A DNA stretch of 27,703 nt from JAMXLO01 sp964427005 (GCA_964427005.1 CAYRTL010000073.1:1-27703); one strand, 5' to 3'; shown: positions 1-8,391, counted from the stretch's first letter. Notes: a model not told the origin generated them from the sequence alone. A program made the numbers and translations.

Positions 1-444
1 CAGAGCGGTGCCCACGTCCAGGTTGCCCCAGAACAGGATATTGACCGGCATGTCGTATCGAACGGCCGTACGCAGGATCCGTTCGAGGCCCGGGTCGTCT
101 GGCGCGCGTCCCGACTCTTTCGGCAGCATGATACGGATGCCGACGGCTCCGGGCGTCTGCTTCCAGTCAGCGATGACATCCGCCACCGCCGGATCGTCTG
201 GATTGACCGGCTTGACGATGGCGAACCGGTCGGGATGGGCCCGTTGAACTTCCACCGCATAGCTGGCGTCGTACTGGTACAAGCCAAAGGCGGAAATGAA
301 GATCGCGCCGTCGACGCCGACTTTGTCCATCGCCGCCACCATCTCGTCCCCTGTGACGTGATCGGGCCAGTTCGGCACACTGTGCCACGGCCGCTTTGGC
401 GTGTTCGCCTCGTAGGCATGGACCTGTGAATCGATGATCATCAT
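1..444 (-). CDS. Amidohydrolase family protein, C-terminus beyond window edge
   Basis: The first 148 codons of an amidohydrolase-2 type protein (COG3618-like TIM-barrel hydrolases, lactonases and decarboxylases) can be read without a stop to the window edge. The protein begins MMIIDSQVHAYEANTPKRPW, followed by a beta/alpha pattern that includes GVDGAIFISAF and VGIRIMLPKES. The start is set by AGGAG eight bases upstream of the double ATG. Family members usually open with an Asp-x-His-x-His metal motif; here the first histidine position is Gln (DSQVH), so metal binding may differ from the classical enzymes. The gene lies 73 bases downstream of the FMN-dependent monooxygenase on the same strand and is probably co-transcribed with it. 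Hydrolysis or decarboxylation of a ring or lactone intermediate is an inference from that context. Confidence 0.85.
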   Translation of the reverse strand, partial: MMIIDSQVHAYEANTPKRPWHSVPNWPDHVTGDEMVAAMDKVGVDGAIFISAFGLYQYDASYAVEVQRAHPDRFAIVKPVNPDDPAVADVIADWKQTPGAVGIRIMLPKESGRAPDDPGLERILRTAVRYDMPVNILFWGNLDVGTAL

Positions 445-517
445 CCGGGAAGCTCCTCTGTTCCATGTCAGCTTGGCGATCGCAACAGGTTTGTGTCCAT
501 AGGGCCGGGACCTGTAT

Positions 518-1864
518 TCACTCCGCGGCCCGACGGTTTCGGCTGCAGCGGTTGGTCACAGGCCGCAGGCCAAGGTTCTCGCGCAAGGTTCTGCCTTCAT
601 ATTCATAGCGGAACAGTCCGCGGCGCCGCAGTTCGGGAACCACCATATTGACGAAATCCTCGCCGCCACCAGGGAGAGTTGCCGGTGTGATGTTGAAGCC
701 ATCGCACGCGGCGGCTTCGAACCATTCCTGCATGGCGTCGGCAATGTCAGACGGCGTGCCAATCCTCGCGGACCCGGTAATGCCGGATCGCGAGTACAGC
801 TCGCGAATTGTCGGCTTCTCCCTTCTTACGCGCTCGACGAGTTGAGCGCTGATGCTGCGGTGCTCCTGCGTGCCCAACGCATCGTCCGGCACCGGACTGT
901 CCAGTGGATAGCCCGACAGGTCACCGAATGAACTGTAGAGCGAGCCAAGGCCGGCCAGTGGATCGATCAACGCCTGCAGCTCATCGTACTTCGCCTGTGC
1001 GTCCGCGCGTGTGCGACCCACAACCGGACAGAACGCCGGCATGATCTTCAAGTCGTCTGGTTCACGGCCATACTTCGCCATTCGTCCTTTCACATCCGCA
1101 TAATAGCCCTGCGCACGCTCGAGTGAGTCGTGAATGGCGTAGATGACGTCGGCAGTTGCCGCGCCCAATTCCCGTCCTTGTTCCGAAGCGCCCGCCTGCA
1201 CGATCACCGGATGGCGCTGCGGCATACCGGCAACATTCAACGGGCCCCGCACGTTGAAGAACCGGCCCTGGTGATTGAGCACATGCATCTTCGCTGCGTC
1301 GAAATACTGACCGGCCGCCTTGTCGAACAGCAGAGCGCCGTCCTCCCAGCTATCCCATAGTCCCTTCACCACCTCCACGAACTCAGCGGAACGGGCGTAA
1401 CGCGTGTCGTAATCCAGCGTTGTCTCCAGTCCGAAATTCTGTGCTTCATGCTCCGACCATGACGCGACTACGTTCCAGCCGGCGCGGCCTTTGCTGATCA
1501 GGTCCAGCGTGGCGAACTTCCGGGCGAGATTATATGGCTCGTTGTAGGTGGTGGACGCTGTCGTCACCAGACCGACGTGCCTGGTGACCATGGCGAGCGC
1601 CGGCAGCAACGTCATCGGTTCCATCTCGACCATGTCCCTGCCGGTCCGGGACAGCGAGCCACGTGGATTGTCTCCCTGACGGATTCCGGCACCGTCGGCA
1701 AAGAAGATCATGTCGAGCTTGCCGCTCTCGGCGATTTGCGCGCTGCGCGCATAGTGCTCGACATGCAGTGTGCCGTCGGCTGGCACATCCGGATGGCGCC
1801 AGGCGGCCGGATGGTAGCCATGACCGCGTATCGACAAGCCGAGCCGCATCTTGCGTTCTGCCAT
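518..1864 (-). CDS. NtaA/SnaA/DszA-type FMN-dependent monooxygenase (LLM class)
   Basis: This 448-residue protein belongs to the luciferase-like FMNH2-dependent monooxygenases of the nitrilotriacetate/dibenzothiophene-sulfone monooxygenase type, which oxidise a substrate with reduced FMN supplied by a separate reductase. Family-typical stretches include LDMIFFADG, LISKGRAGWNVVASW, RYARSAEFVEVVKGLWDSW, HQGRFFNVRGPLN and PVIVQAGASEQGRELGA. The length matches the family. A GTG lies directly before the ATG, and GAGGGG is eight bases from the ATG and five from the GTG; I prefer the ATG. The flavin reductase encoded divergently 160 bases away is the expected second component. The substrate cannot be read from the sequence. 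Sulfur, nitrogen and heterocycle compounds are the known substrate classes of relatives. Confidence 0.93.
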   Translation of the reverse strand: MAERKMRLGLSIRGHGYHPAAWRHPDVPADGTLHVEHYARSAQIAESGKLDMIFFADGAGIRQGDNPRGSLSRTGRDMVEMEPMTLLPALAMVTRHVGLVTTASTTYNEPYNLARKFATLDLISKGRAGWNVVASWSEHEAQNFGLETTLDYDTRYARSAEFVEVVKGLWDSWEDGALLFDKAAGQYFDAAKMHVLNHQGRFFNVRGPLNVAGMPQRHPVIVQAGASEQGRELGAATADVIYAIHDSLERAQGYYADVKGRMAKYGREPDDLKIMPAFCPVVGRTRADAQAKYDELQALIDPLAGLGSLYSSFGDLSGYPLDSPVPDDALGTQEHRSISAQLVERVRREKPTIRELYSRSGITGSARIGTPSDIADAMQEWFEAAACDGFNITPATLPGGGEDFVNMVVPELRRRGLFRYEYEGRTLRENLGLRPVTNRCSRNRRAAE

Positions 1865-2024
1865 CACCCGATCCCCTCAAACGAAGTGGCGCAGCAGTTC
1901 CCTGACATTCGGCACCTGCATTTGGTCAGCGAATACGCCGCCAGCATCGAGGTCAAGGCTTGCCCACTCGGCGGCCTTCGGCCAGAACCTTGAAGCATGT
2001 CTGTTCGTGGACGGAGGCAATGAA

Positions 2025-2549
2025 ATGACGGCTCTGACGGTGGCCTCTGGTCAGGAGATCGATGCGAAAGCCTTTTGGTCGGCACTCGGACAACGCGCGA
2101 TTGGCATGACGGTCGTGACCGCGGATAGCGAGGAAGGGCCAACGGGCTTTCTTGGGCTTTCAGCCGCGCATGTGACGGCGAACCCACCAACGATACTGGT
2201 CTCGGTCGAACACAAGACCAGTGCCCTGGCCGGCATTTTGGCGCGCCGCCACTTTGCGGTGAATTTCCTGCCAGCTGATGCGGCCAAGGTCGCTGACACT
2301 TTTGGTGGGAGGGCGGGTATCTCGGGTGCCGCCCGTTTCGCCGCCGGCGAATGGAGTACTCTTTCAACCGGCGCTCCCATCTACCGCAACGCGTTGGGCG
2401 TGTTCGATTGCACCGTTGACGAGGTTCTGCCGCGCGGCGAGGTCTCGATCATTATTGGCAATGTAGTCGCGGCGGCTTGGCGCGCGGATGGCGACCCGCT
2501 CGTGTTCTTTCGTGGCAAGCACCACACCGGACTGATCGCGACTGGCTAA
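2025..2549 (+). CDS. Flavin reductase, HpaC-like, partner of the monooxygenase
   Basis: A 174-residue protein of the flavin reductase domain family, which uses NAD(P)H to reduce free FMN or FAD for two-component monooxygenases. The core reads IGMTVVTADSEEGPTGFLGL, then SAAHVTANPPTILVSVEHKT, the usual flavin-contacting segment (about residues 27-64), and ends with the family-typical DPLVFFRGKHHTGL. GGAGG seven bases upstream of the ATG at 2025 fixes the start. The reading frame stays open further upstream, but that part has no family character. The gene is divergent from the LLM monooxygenase, with about 160 bases between them, and heads a rightward set that continues with the VOC protein 79 bases later. 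In that gap I see no convincing -35/-10 pair. Function in the cytoplasm is assured by family; the choice of NADH or NADPH is not visible. Confidence 0.92.
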   Translation: MTALTVASGQEIDAKAFWSALGQRAIGMTVVTADSEEGPTGFLGLSAAHVTANPPTILVSVEHKTSALAGILARRHFAVNFLPADAAKVADTFGGRAGISGAARFAAGEWSTLSTGAPIYRNALGVFDCTVDEVLPRGEVSIIIGNVVAAAWRADGDPLVFFRGKHHTGLIATG

Positions 2550-2628
2550 GAGGCGCATCGCAGGTCGCCACTTGCAGCCCCATCCTGAAGCGATCAGCAT
2601 CGCTGCCAACAGCCTGGAGGAACGACCG

Positions 2629-3159
2629 ATGTTTCAGAAGCTGCATCACGTCGCCTATCGTTGCCGCGACGCGCAGGAGACCGTCGAGTTCTACACCAAA
2701 GTACTGGGCCTGAAATACGCGGCCGGCGAAGTGTCCCCGGAGGGGCACAAGCCCTACGGCGAGGAAGTCGATCTCATCCACATCTTCTTTGAGTGCGGTG
2801 ATGGCAGTTACATCGCGTTCTTTGATCTGCCTTCCTCGCCGCCGGCCGAGGCCGATCCCAACACGCCGAAATGGGTCAACCATATCGCATTCGAAGTGCC
2901 CGACATGGATGCGCTGCTCGCCGGCAAGCGCCGGTTGGAGGCGGCGGGCGTCGACGTGTTGGGTCCGAAGGACCATCGCTTCTGCCAATCGATCTACTTC
3001 TTCGATCCAAACGGCATTCGCCTGGAAATGACTGTCCGTACCGAAGCGCCTGGCGAATTGCACCGCATGGAAAGCGTCGCGGGTGATCAACTGGCGGCGT
3101 GGAATGAACGCAAGCAGCGCAAGTACGGCACGAAGGTCGCGCAGCCAGAAGCGGTCTGA
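2629..3159 (+). CDS. VOC-family metalloprotein (glyoxalase/extradiol dioxygenase fold)
   Basis: A 176-residue single-unit vicinal-oxygen-chelate protein with two beta-alpha-beta-beta-beta halves: residues 3-68 (KLHHVAYRC, FYTKVLGLK) and about 82-137 (VNHIAFEVPDMDAL, FFDPNGIRLEM). The classical metal triad is present: His7 (or His6), His85 and Glu133. It is therefore probably an active metalloenzyme rather than a degenerate fold. Known VOC activities include extradiol ring cleavage, lactoylglutathione lyase and epimerases; the catabolic neighbours favour ring cleavage, which is inference. The C-terminal 40 residues are charged and lie beyond the fold. GGAGG eight bases upstream sets the ATG. 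The next gene starts two bases after its stop, so the two are almost certainly co-translated. Confidence 0.9.
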   Translation: MFQKLHHVAYRCRDAQETVEFYTKVLGLKYAAGEVSPEGHKPYGEEVDLIHIFFECGDGSYIAFFDLPSSPPAEADPNTPKWVNHIAFEVPDMDALLAGKRRLEAAGVDVLGPKDHRFCQSIYFFDPNGIRLEMTVRTEAPGELHRMESVAGDQLAAWNERKQRKYGTKVAQPEAV

Positions 3160-3161
3160 CC

Positions 3162-4277
3162 GTGGAAGCCAAACTCGTCGCGATCGACGTCCCACGCGGC
3201 AGCGGTTACGACAGCCAGAGCGGCCTGAACAACCTGTTCCCGCAGGTCTATGGCCGCCTTGCCGATGAAGGCTGCGACAAGCGGCTGGCGTTCATCGTCA
3301 TCCACCCATCCAGCAACTTCATGAGCCACTATTTGCTGGGGCCATTGCAGCGGCGCGGCCGGACCATCATGGGTTTGAACACCCGCTACGCCGCCAACGA
3401 TTCGACGCTGATCATGGAGCGGGCGATCCAGGATCTTGGCGCCGGCGTCGGCTATCTGCGCCGGCTCGGCTATCAGCGCGTCGTGTTGCTGGGCAATTCC
3501 GGTGGCGGATCGCTTGCTGCCTTCTACCAGGCGGAGGCAGAGAAGATCACCGTCACGACCACACCGGATGGCGTCCCCTTCGACCTGCGCCCGGAGCACC
3601 TTCCGCCGGTGGACGGCATGGCCATGCTGGCGGCGCACCCGGGCCGCGCGCTCACGATGGTGGAGTGGATCGATCCCTCGGTGGTCGACGAACGCGAGAT
3701 GTACCGGACGGACGCGTCGCTCGACATGTACAATCCGGCCAACGGTCCACCCTATAATGCCGCTTGGCTTCAGCGGTACCGCGCCGCGCAGCGAGCTCGC
3801 AACGAACGCATCACCGATTGGGTATTAGGTCGTCTGGAGGCGCTGGAGGCCAACACCGACCCCTCGCTGATCAAGGATGAACCGTTCATCGTCTATCGCA
3901 CGGTGGCCGACCCGCGTTTCATGGATCTGTCGATCGATCCAAGCGATCGGGCGGTCAGCAACACGAAACGGGCGAACTATGGACCGACCAATCTTGGGCG
4001 GTTCTCCACCTTGCGCTCGTTCCTGAGCCAATGGAGCGCCAGGCTCTCGCGCGCCGATGGTCCCACGTGCCTGGCGCGCACCTCCGTGCCGGTGCTGAAC
4101 GTGCTGTACTCGGCCGACACGCTGGTATTCCCTGCCCAGGTGCGCTTGTGGTCGCAGGCCGCGGCCGGCCGATGTCACGACTATACGCTGAAAGGCGCAA
4201 CGCACCATTTGCTCGATCAGGAGAAGCTGATTGAGGAACTCGCAGACCTCCTGGTGGCCTGGGCCGAGAAGCTTTGA
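3162..4277 (+). CDS. Alpha/beta hydrolase, large (371 aa)
   Basis: An alpha/beta-fold hydrolase with a nucleophile elbow at residues 111-115 (G-N-S-G-G, Ser113), a likely acid at Asp319 (YSADT) and a likely histidine at 348 or 349 (GATHHLL). Before the elbow come the expected strand IVIHPSSNF and a glycine-rich turn. A long insertion of roughly residues 130-300 separates elbow and acid and probably forms a big lid over the active site, so the substrate may be bulky. The start is GTG, two bases after the stop of the VOC gene, and the final TGA overlaps the TTG start of the next gene. It may hydrolyse the ring-cleavage or ester product made by the preceding enzymes; this is contextual inference. 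No signal peptide is visible, so it acts in the cytoplasm. Confidence 0.88.
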   Translation: MEAKLVAIDVPRGSGYDSQSGLNNLFPQVYGRLADEGCDKRLAFIVIHPSSNFMSHYLLGPLQRRGRTIMGLNTRYAANDSTLIMERAIQDLGAGVGYLRRLGYQRVVLLGNSGGGSLAAFYQAEAEKITVTTTPDGVPFDLRPEHLPPVDGMAMLAAHPGRALTMVEWIDPSVVDEREMYRTDASLDMYNPANGPPYNAAWLQRYRAAQRARNERITDWVLGRLEALEANTDPSLIKDEPFIVYRTVADPRFMDLSIDPSDRAVSNTKRANYGPTNLGRFSTLRSFLSQWSARLSRADGPTCLARTSVPVLNVLYSADTLVFPAQVRLWSQAAAGRCHDYTLKGATHHLLDQEKLIEELADLLVAWAEKL

Positions 4278-5845
4278 CTCGATTGGGTCTTCTATTGGCG
4301 GCCTGTGCATTGGCGCTGAGCAGCACGCCCGCCTCGGCGGCGGAACTCAGGATTGGTACCGCGACAGAGACGAGTTCGCTGGACCCGCATTTCTACAACT
4401 CGTGGAGCAACGTCGCGCCGTCGTTTCATATTTTTGATCGGCTGGTTGCCCAGGATGCGAACCAGCATTTGGTGCCGGCACTCGCCACATCCTGGCGGCC
4501 GATCGACGACACGACCTGGGAATTCAAGCTGCGCCACGATGTGCATTTCCACGATGGATCGCCATTCACTGCCGATGATGTCTTGTTCACGCTGCAACGC
4601 ATACCGACGGTGCGAAATTCGCCATCCTCGTTCAGTATCTACACCGCTTCCATCGCCCGGGCGGAAGCGCCAGATCCGTGGACACTGCGGGTCACAACGA
4701 AGGACATCTACCCACTTCTCCCGGTCGATTTCAGCCTGTTCGCGATCATGGGACGCAAGCAATCCGGAGGAGCGACGCCGGAAGGCAAGACCACGGCGGA
4801 GCTGAATGCAGGCGACGGCGTCATCGGCACCGGGCCGTATCGCTTCGTACGTTGGGTGCGCGGCGAGGTGCTGGAGCTGGCGCGCAATCCTGACTATTGG
4901 GGCGGCGCTGAACCCTGGGATCGGGTGATCTTCCGGCCGATCAAGTCGTCGGGCTCTCGGACCAGCGCGTTGCTGTCCGGCGAGGTTGACCTGATCGACG
5001 GTGTGCCGACAGTGGACGTCGCCAGTCTACGGCAAAACAGCCAGGTCGCACTGTTTCAGACCCCGACGAGCCGGATCATGTTCGTTGCGTTCGATACTTT
5101 TGCCGAACCGACGCCGAGTGTCGCCGATACCGACGGGCGCAATCCGTTCAGGGACCCACGTGTCCGCCAGGCTCTGTCGCTCGCGATCAATCGCGAAGCG
5201 ATCATCCGCCAGGTGATGGCGGGGTTGGCGATTCCGGCGGCGGAATTGGCGCGTCCTGGCATGTTCGGTGCAAACGTCGCGCTGCGGCCGGATCCGTACG
5301 ATCCAGACCAAGCGCGTCGCTTGTTGGCCGAGGCAGGCTATCCAAACGGCTTCCGGCTGACACTCGGCGCGCCGAGTGATGGGTTCGAAAATGCTGCACA
5401 GCTCGCGCAGGCGATCGCGTCCATGTGGACGCGCATCGGCGTGCGCACCGAACTGAGTGCCTGGACGCTGAACACCTTCTTCCTGCGGCGCAACAAGTTC
5501 GAATTCAGCGCCTATCTGTCGGGCGCGCAGGTCTACACCGGCGAAGCGTCGTTTCTGCTGAAGGCTTTGCTCGCGACGCCTGACGTCGCGGCGGGAACGG
5601 GGGTCATTAACAAGGGTCGTTACTCCAATCCCACGCTGGACGCTTTGTTGGCCAAAGCGCAGCACACGTTGGATGATGATAAACGTGCGTCTCTGCTTCG
5701 CGAGGCGAGTGGGGTCGCCATGGCGGATCGCGGACTGGCGCCGCTGTATTTCACCGTTGCCACTTGGGCGGCGCGCAAGGGTTTGACGATGGAGCCGCAT
5801 GTTGATACCGGCACGTACGCAATGAGCGTGCGCCCGGCTGATTGA
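4274..5845 (+). CDS. ABC transporter solute-binding protein, SBP_bac_5 family
   Basis: A 523-residue periplasmic binding protein of the peptide/nickel/opine class (family 5). The N-terminal signal peptide is hydrophobic and ends around ASA-AEL (residue 22). An LLAAC sequence resembles a lipobox, but its hydrophobic core is too short, so type I cleavage is likelier. Family landmarks are SLDPHFYNSW, the WEFKLRHDVHFHDGSPFTADDV segment split over residues 76-98, GTGPYRFVRW, RNPDYW and FRDPRVRQALSLAINRE. The start is a TTG whose last two bases form part of the preceding TGA (TTGA overlap), a classic translational-coupling arrangement with the hydrolase. No permease or ATPase lies next to it, so it must borrow a membrane complex from elsewhere, perhaps the one at 17507-21510. 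It probably captures the substrate of this catabolic module. Confidence 0.92.
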   Translation: MTRLGLLLAACALALSSTPASAAELRIGTATETSSLDPHFYNSWSNVAPSFHIFDRLVAQDANQHLVPALATSWRPIDDTTWEFKLRHDVHFHDGSPFTADDVLFTLQRIPTVRNSPSSFSIYTASIARAEAPDPWTLRVTTKDIYPLLPVDFSLFAIMGRKQSGGATPEGKTTAELNAGDGVIGTGPYRFVRWVRGEVLELARNPDYWGGAEPWDRVIFRPIKSSGSRTSALLSGEVDLIDGVPTVDVASLRQNSQVALFQTPTSRIMFVAFDTFAEPTPSVADTDGRNPFRDPRVRQALSLAINREAIIRQVMAGLAIPAAELARPGMFGANVALRPDPYDPDQARRLLAEAGYPNGFRLTLGAPSDGFENAAQLAQAIASMWTRIGVRTELSAWTLNTFFLRRNKFEFSAYLSGAQVYTGEASFLLKALLATPDVAAGTGVINKGRYSNPTLDALLAKAQHTLDDDKRASLLREASGVAMADRGLAPLYFTVATWAARKGLTMEPHVDTGTYAMSVRPAD

Positions 5846-5894
5846 GTAGGAAGACCATCACCAGTTGCATTGGCAGCGATACGGACTGTGCAAG

Positions 5895-7772
5895 ATGAAC
5901 GACTTCGATCCATCCTTTCTCGAGTTTCAGCGCGCGGAGCAGGCCCGCCGGTCCGCCGCGGGCTGGCTATCGGCCTTTGAGGCGGCGCTCGCATCGCGCG
6001 ATGTGGCGCGGATCGGCGCGTTGTTCCATCAGGACAGCCATTGGCGCGATGTCCTGGCCTTCACATGGCATCTGACGCCTGTCGCGGGCCGGGACAACAT
6101 CGCGGCACGCCTGGCGGCAGAGCAGGCGCGTACCGACGCGCGCGGGTTTCATTTGCCGCCAGGCCGCAAACCGCCTCGCCAGGTGAAGCGCCTCGGCATC
6201 GACAGCGTCGAAGCGATCTTCGAATTCAAGACCGCCGACGGCCGTGGCGCCGGTATCATCCGCCTCTCACCCGCGTCCCAAGGCGGTGACGCGATGAAGG
6301 CGTGGCTCCTCTCGACCACGCTCGAGTCGTTGGATGGCCACGAGGAAAAGATCGGCGCCAACCGCCCAACCGGCGCCGCTTATTCGCGGAATTTCGGCGG
6401 CGACAACTGGGCGGACATGCGCCGGAAGGCCAGTGCCTATGACGACAGGGAACCGGCGGTTCTGGTGATCGGTGGCGCCCAGGCGGGACTGTCGATCGCG
6501 GCGCGGCTCAATCAACTCGACGTTGATACGCTCGTTGTCGAGCAATGGCCGCGCATCGGCGACAGTTGGCGGAAGCGCTATCACTCATTGGCCCTGCACA
6601 ACTCGATCCATCTGAACCACCTGCCCTACATGGAATTCCCGCCGACGTGGCCGAAATACATACCGAAGGACATGTTGGGGAACTGGTTCGAGTTCTATGC
6701 CGATGCCATGGAGATCAATTGCTGGACCGATACGGAATTCGTCGGCGGCACATGGGACGAGACGGAAAAATGCTGGACGGCGCGGCTGAAGCGTTCCGAC
6801 GGAACGGAGCGCATCGTGCGACCGCGGCATCTCGTGTTCGCCAATGGCGTCAGCAGCTATCCCATGATCCCGGAGCTGCCGGGTCTGGAGGACTTCAAGG
6901 GAGAGGTCATTCACTCCGAGGGCTTCGACAGCGGCTCGGCCTGGAAGGGAAAAAGGGCGCTCATCCTGGGTACCGGCAGCAGCGCCAACGATATCGCGCT
7001 CGATCTGCACAGCCATGGTGCGCACACGACACTCATCCAGCGGGGCTCGACGACAGTCGTGTCGATCGATCCGAGTGCAAGACTCAACGAAGCGATCTGG
7101 GATGAGGGCGGACCGCTCGAGGACTGCGATCTGATCGTTTCGTCCGCAACGCCGCCCCTTATCATCAAGGCCTACAAGGCCGTCGTGCAACGCATGATCG
7201 AGCTCGATAAGGAGATGATCGCGGGCCTCAAGCGCATCGGCTTCAAGCACGATATCGGTGAGGACGAGACCGGCCACCAGATGAAGTATTTCCGCCGCGG
7301 CGGTGGCTATAATCTCGACGCGGGCAGTTCGGCGCTCATGATCAAGGGTGAGATTGGCCTGCTGCAATACGACCGGATCGAGCGCTTCACTGCCGAAGGT
7401 GCGCTGCTGAAGGATGGATCGACGGTTTCAGCCGATGTTCTTGTGCTGGCGACCGGCTACTATCCGCAAATGGAGCTTGTCCGCCGCGCCCTCGGTGAGG
7501 AGATGGTCGAGCGCATCGGCCCGGTCTGGGGGATCGGCGCGGATGGCGAACTGAGCAACATGTACAAGCGCACGCCGCAGCAAGGGCTGTGGTTCATCGC
7601 CGGCGGTCTGGCGCAATGCCGGATCAACTCGAAGTATCTGGCCCTGCAGATCAAGGCGATGGAACTTGGCAAACTCGGGCCGCTTGCAGCTATAAGTGCG
7701 CTACGCACGCGCGATCAGCGCCTTGGTTGCGGGCTGGCGATGACGCGCCTGCGCCGCGCTTCTCTCAATTGA
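5895..7772 (+). CDS. NTF2/SnoaL-like domain fused to FAD/NADPH flavin monooxygenase
   Basis: A 625-residue fusion. Residues 1-150 resemble an NTF2/SnoaL alpha+beta barrel (LFHQDSHWRDVLAFTW, WLLSTTLESL). Residues 185-595 are a flavin-containing monooxygenase with an FAD Rossmann motif at 191-199 (VIGGAQAGL, where the third glycine is Ala), the fingerprint FKGEVIHSEGF at 334-344, an NADPH motif LILGTGSSAND at 356-366 and the LATGYYP motif at 518-524. This architecture is known in bacterial YUCCA-like oxidoreductases. Such enzymes N-, S- or C-oxygenate soft nucleophiles or act as Baeyer-Villiger enzymes. A TTG at 5865 is an alternative start, with a GGAAG-like sequence upstream; I chose ATG 5895. 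The gene follows the binding protein by 49 bases. The last 30 residues are Arg/Leu-rich and look like a non-family extension, ending inside the convergent lipoprotein gene. Confidence 0.9.
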   Translation: MNDFDPSFLEFQRAEQARRSAAGWLSAFEAALASRDVARIGALFHQDSHWRDVLAFTWHLTPVAGRDNIAARLAAEQARTDARGFHLPPGRKPPRQVKRLGIDSVEAIFEFKTADGRGAGIIRLSPASQGGDAMKAWLLSTTLESLDGHEEKIGANRPTGAAYSRNFGGDNWADMRRKASAYDDREPAVLVIGGAQAGLSIAARLNQLDVDTLVVEQWPRIGDSWRKRYHSLALHNSIHLNHLPYMEFPPTWPKYIPKDMLGNWFEFYADAMEINCWTDTEFVGGTWDETEKCWTARLKRSDGTERIVRPRHLVFANGVSSYPMIPELPGLEDFKGEVIHSEGFDSGSAWKGKRALILGTGSSANDIALDLHSHGAHTTLIQRGSTTVVSIDPSARLNEAIWDEGGPLEDCDLIVSSATPPLIIKAYKAVVQRMIELDKEMIAGLKRIGFKHDIGEDETGHQMKYFRRGGGYNLDAGSSALMIKGEIGLLQYDRIERFTAEGALLKDGSTVSADVLVLATGYYPQMELVRRALGEEMVERIGPVWGIGADGELSNMYKRTPQQGLWFIAGGLAQCRINSKYLALQIKAMELGKLGPLAAISALRTRDQRLGCGLAMTRLRRASLN

Positions 7773-8391
7773 TATTCGCGACCCGCGCGCTGATCTTCGC
7801 GTCAAGCTGCTGTATGGCGGCGTCGACCGTCTTTTGCACGCCTGCGTCCATCGACGCATAAGGGACATAATGCTCCGCATGGGCCGACAGCTTCGACACC
7901 GGGTTCATCTGCGCGTCGAAGAAGTATGCGTCGATGTCGTACTTTATGCTCCGGTCGCCGTACGGCTCCATCGGCTTCATGCGCAGATCGATCAGCACGA
8001 CTGATTTTTTGCCGGTCGCCACGGCCTCGTTGAAATCCTTCACCACATTGCTGCGCGGAAAATGGCTCTTCAGCATCTGCAGCATACGCGCACCGAAATA
8101 GCGCGGATCGGCGTCAGCGATCGCCACCGTATTGGTCAGTGACTCTGGTACCACGCTGGCCCAGTATTCGTTTGTCGTCTTGATGTAGCCGAAATAGGCC
8201 TCGACGTTGTCGCTGAAGATAATGCCGACCGGTTGCTGCACCGAAACCGGCACGTCCGCCGGCACCGACGCCGCGCTTTGATCATACAAGCCCTTGAATG
8301 CATCCGAGAAGGTTGGCGGCGCAGGTCCCGTGCATCCGGCGAGCAATGCGGCAAGACCAACTGAGCCAACAAGCAATCTGATCGTCGTCAT
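7765..8391 (-). CDS. Predicted lipoprotein of unknown function
   Basis: A 208-residue protein with a clear lipoprotein signal: Thr-Thr-Ile-Arg, then a hydrophobic run ending in the lipobox LLAGC with Cys20 as the lipidation site, followed by a Pro-rich tether. The mature part has a mixed alpha/beta pattern: GIIFSDNVEAYFGYI, then SVVLIDLRMKP and KYDIDAYFFDAQMNPV, reminiscent of small periplasmic beta-sheet domains. I do not recognise the family. It follows the cysteine-rich secreted protein by 14 bases on the same strand, so the two probably form an operon and may act together at the cell envelope. The upstream sequence has only a weak purine-rich ribosome binding site (GACGAGAGAC). Its stop codon lies within the last codons of the convergent monooxygenase (8-base tail-to-tail overlap). 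Confidence 0.82.
   Translation of the reverse strand: MTTIRLLVGSVGLAALLAGCTGPAPPTFSDAFKGLYDQSAASVPADVPVSVQQPVGIIFSDNVEAYFGYIKTTNEYWASVVPESLTNTVAIADADPRYFGARMLQMLKSHFPRSNVVKDFNEAVATGKKSVVLIDLRMKPMEPYGDRSIKYDIDAYFFDAQMNPVSKLSAHAEHYVPYASMDAGVQKTVDAAIQQLDAKISARVANIN

Noticed and set aside
167..466. Short leftward open frame at the left edge
   Set aside because: The real gene is in another frame starting at 444 and runs open to the window edge with amidohydrolase sequence.
483..516. ACAGGT/ACCTGT inverted repeat between monooxygenase and amidohydrolase genes
   Set aside because: Six-base arms with a 20-base loop are expected by chance in a GC-rich gap, and no T-run follows.
1851..2549. Flavin reductase extended 58 codons upstream
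   Set aside because: The extension is Ser/Arg/Pro-rich without family features and the strong GGAGG lies just before ATG 2025.
2452..3195. Long antisense open frame opposite the flavin reductase and VOC genes
   Set aside because: Its product is low-complexity and Arg-rich with no domain, and both genes opposite have motifs and ribosome binding sites. It is a GC-bias shadow, as are those at 5027-5800, 6585-7367 and 16327-17244.
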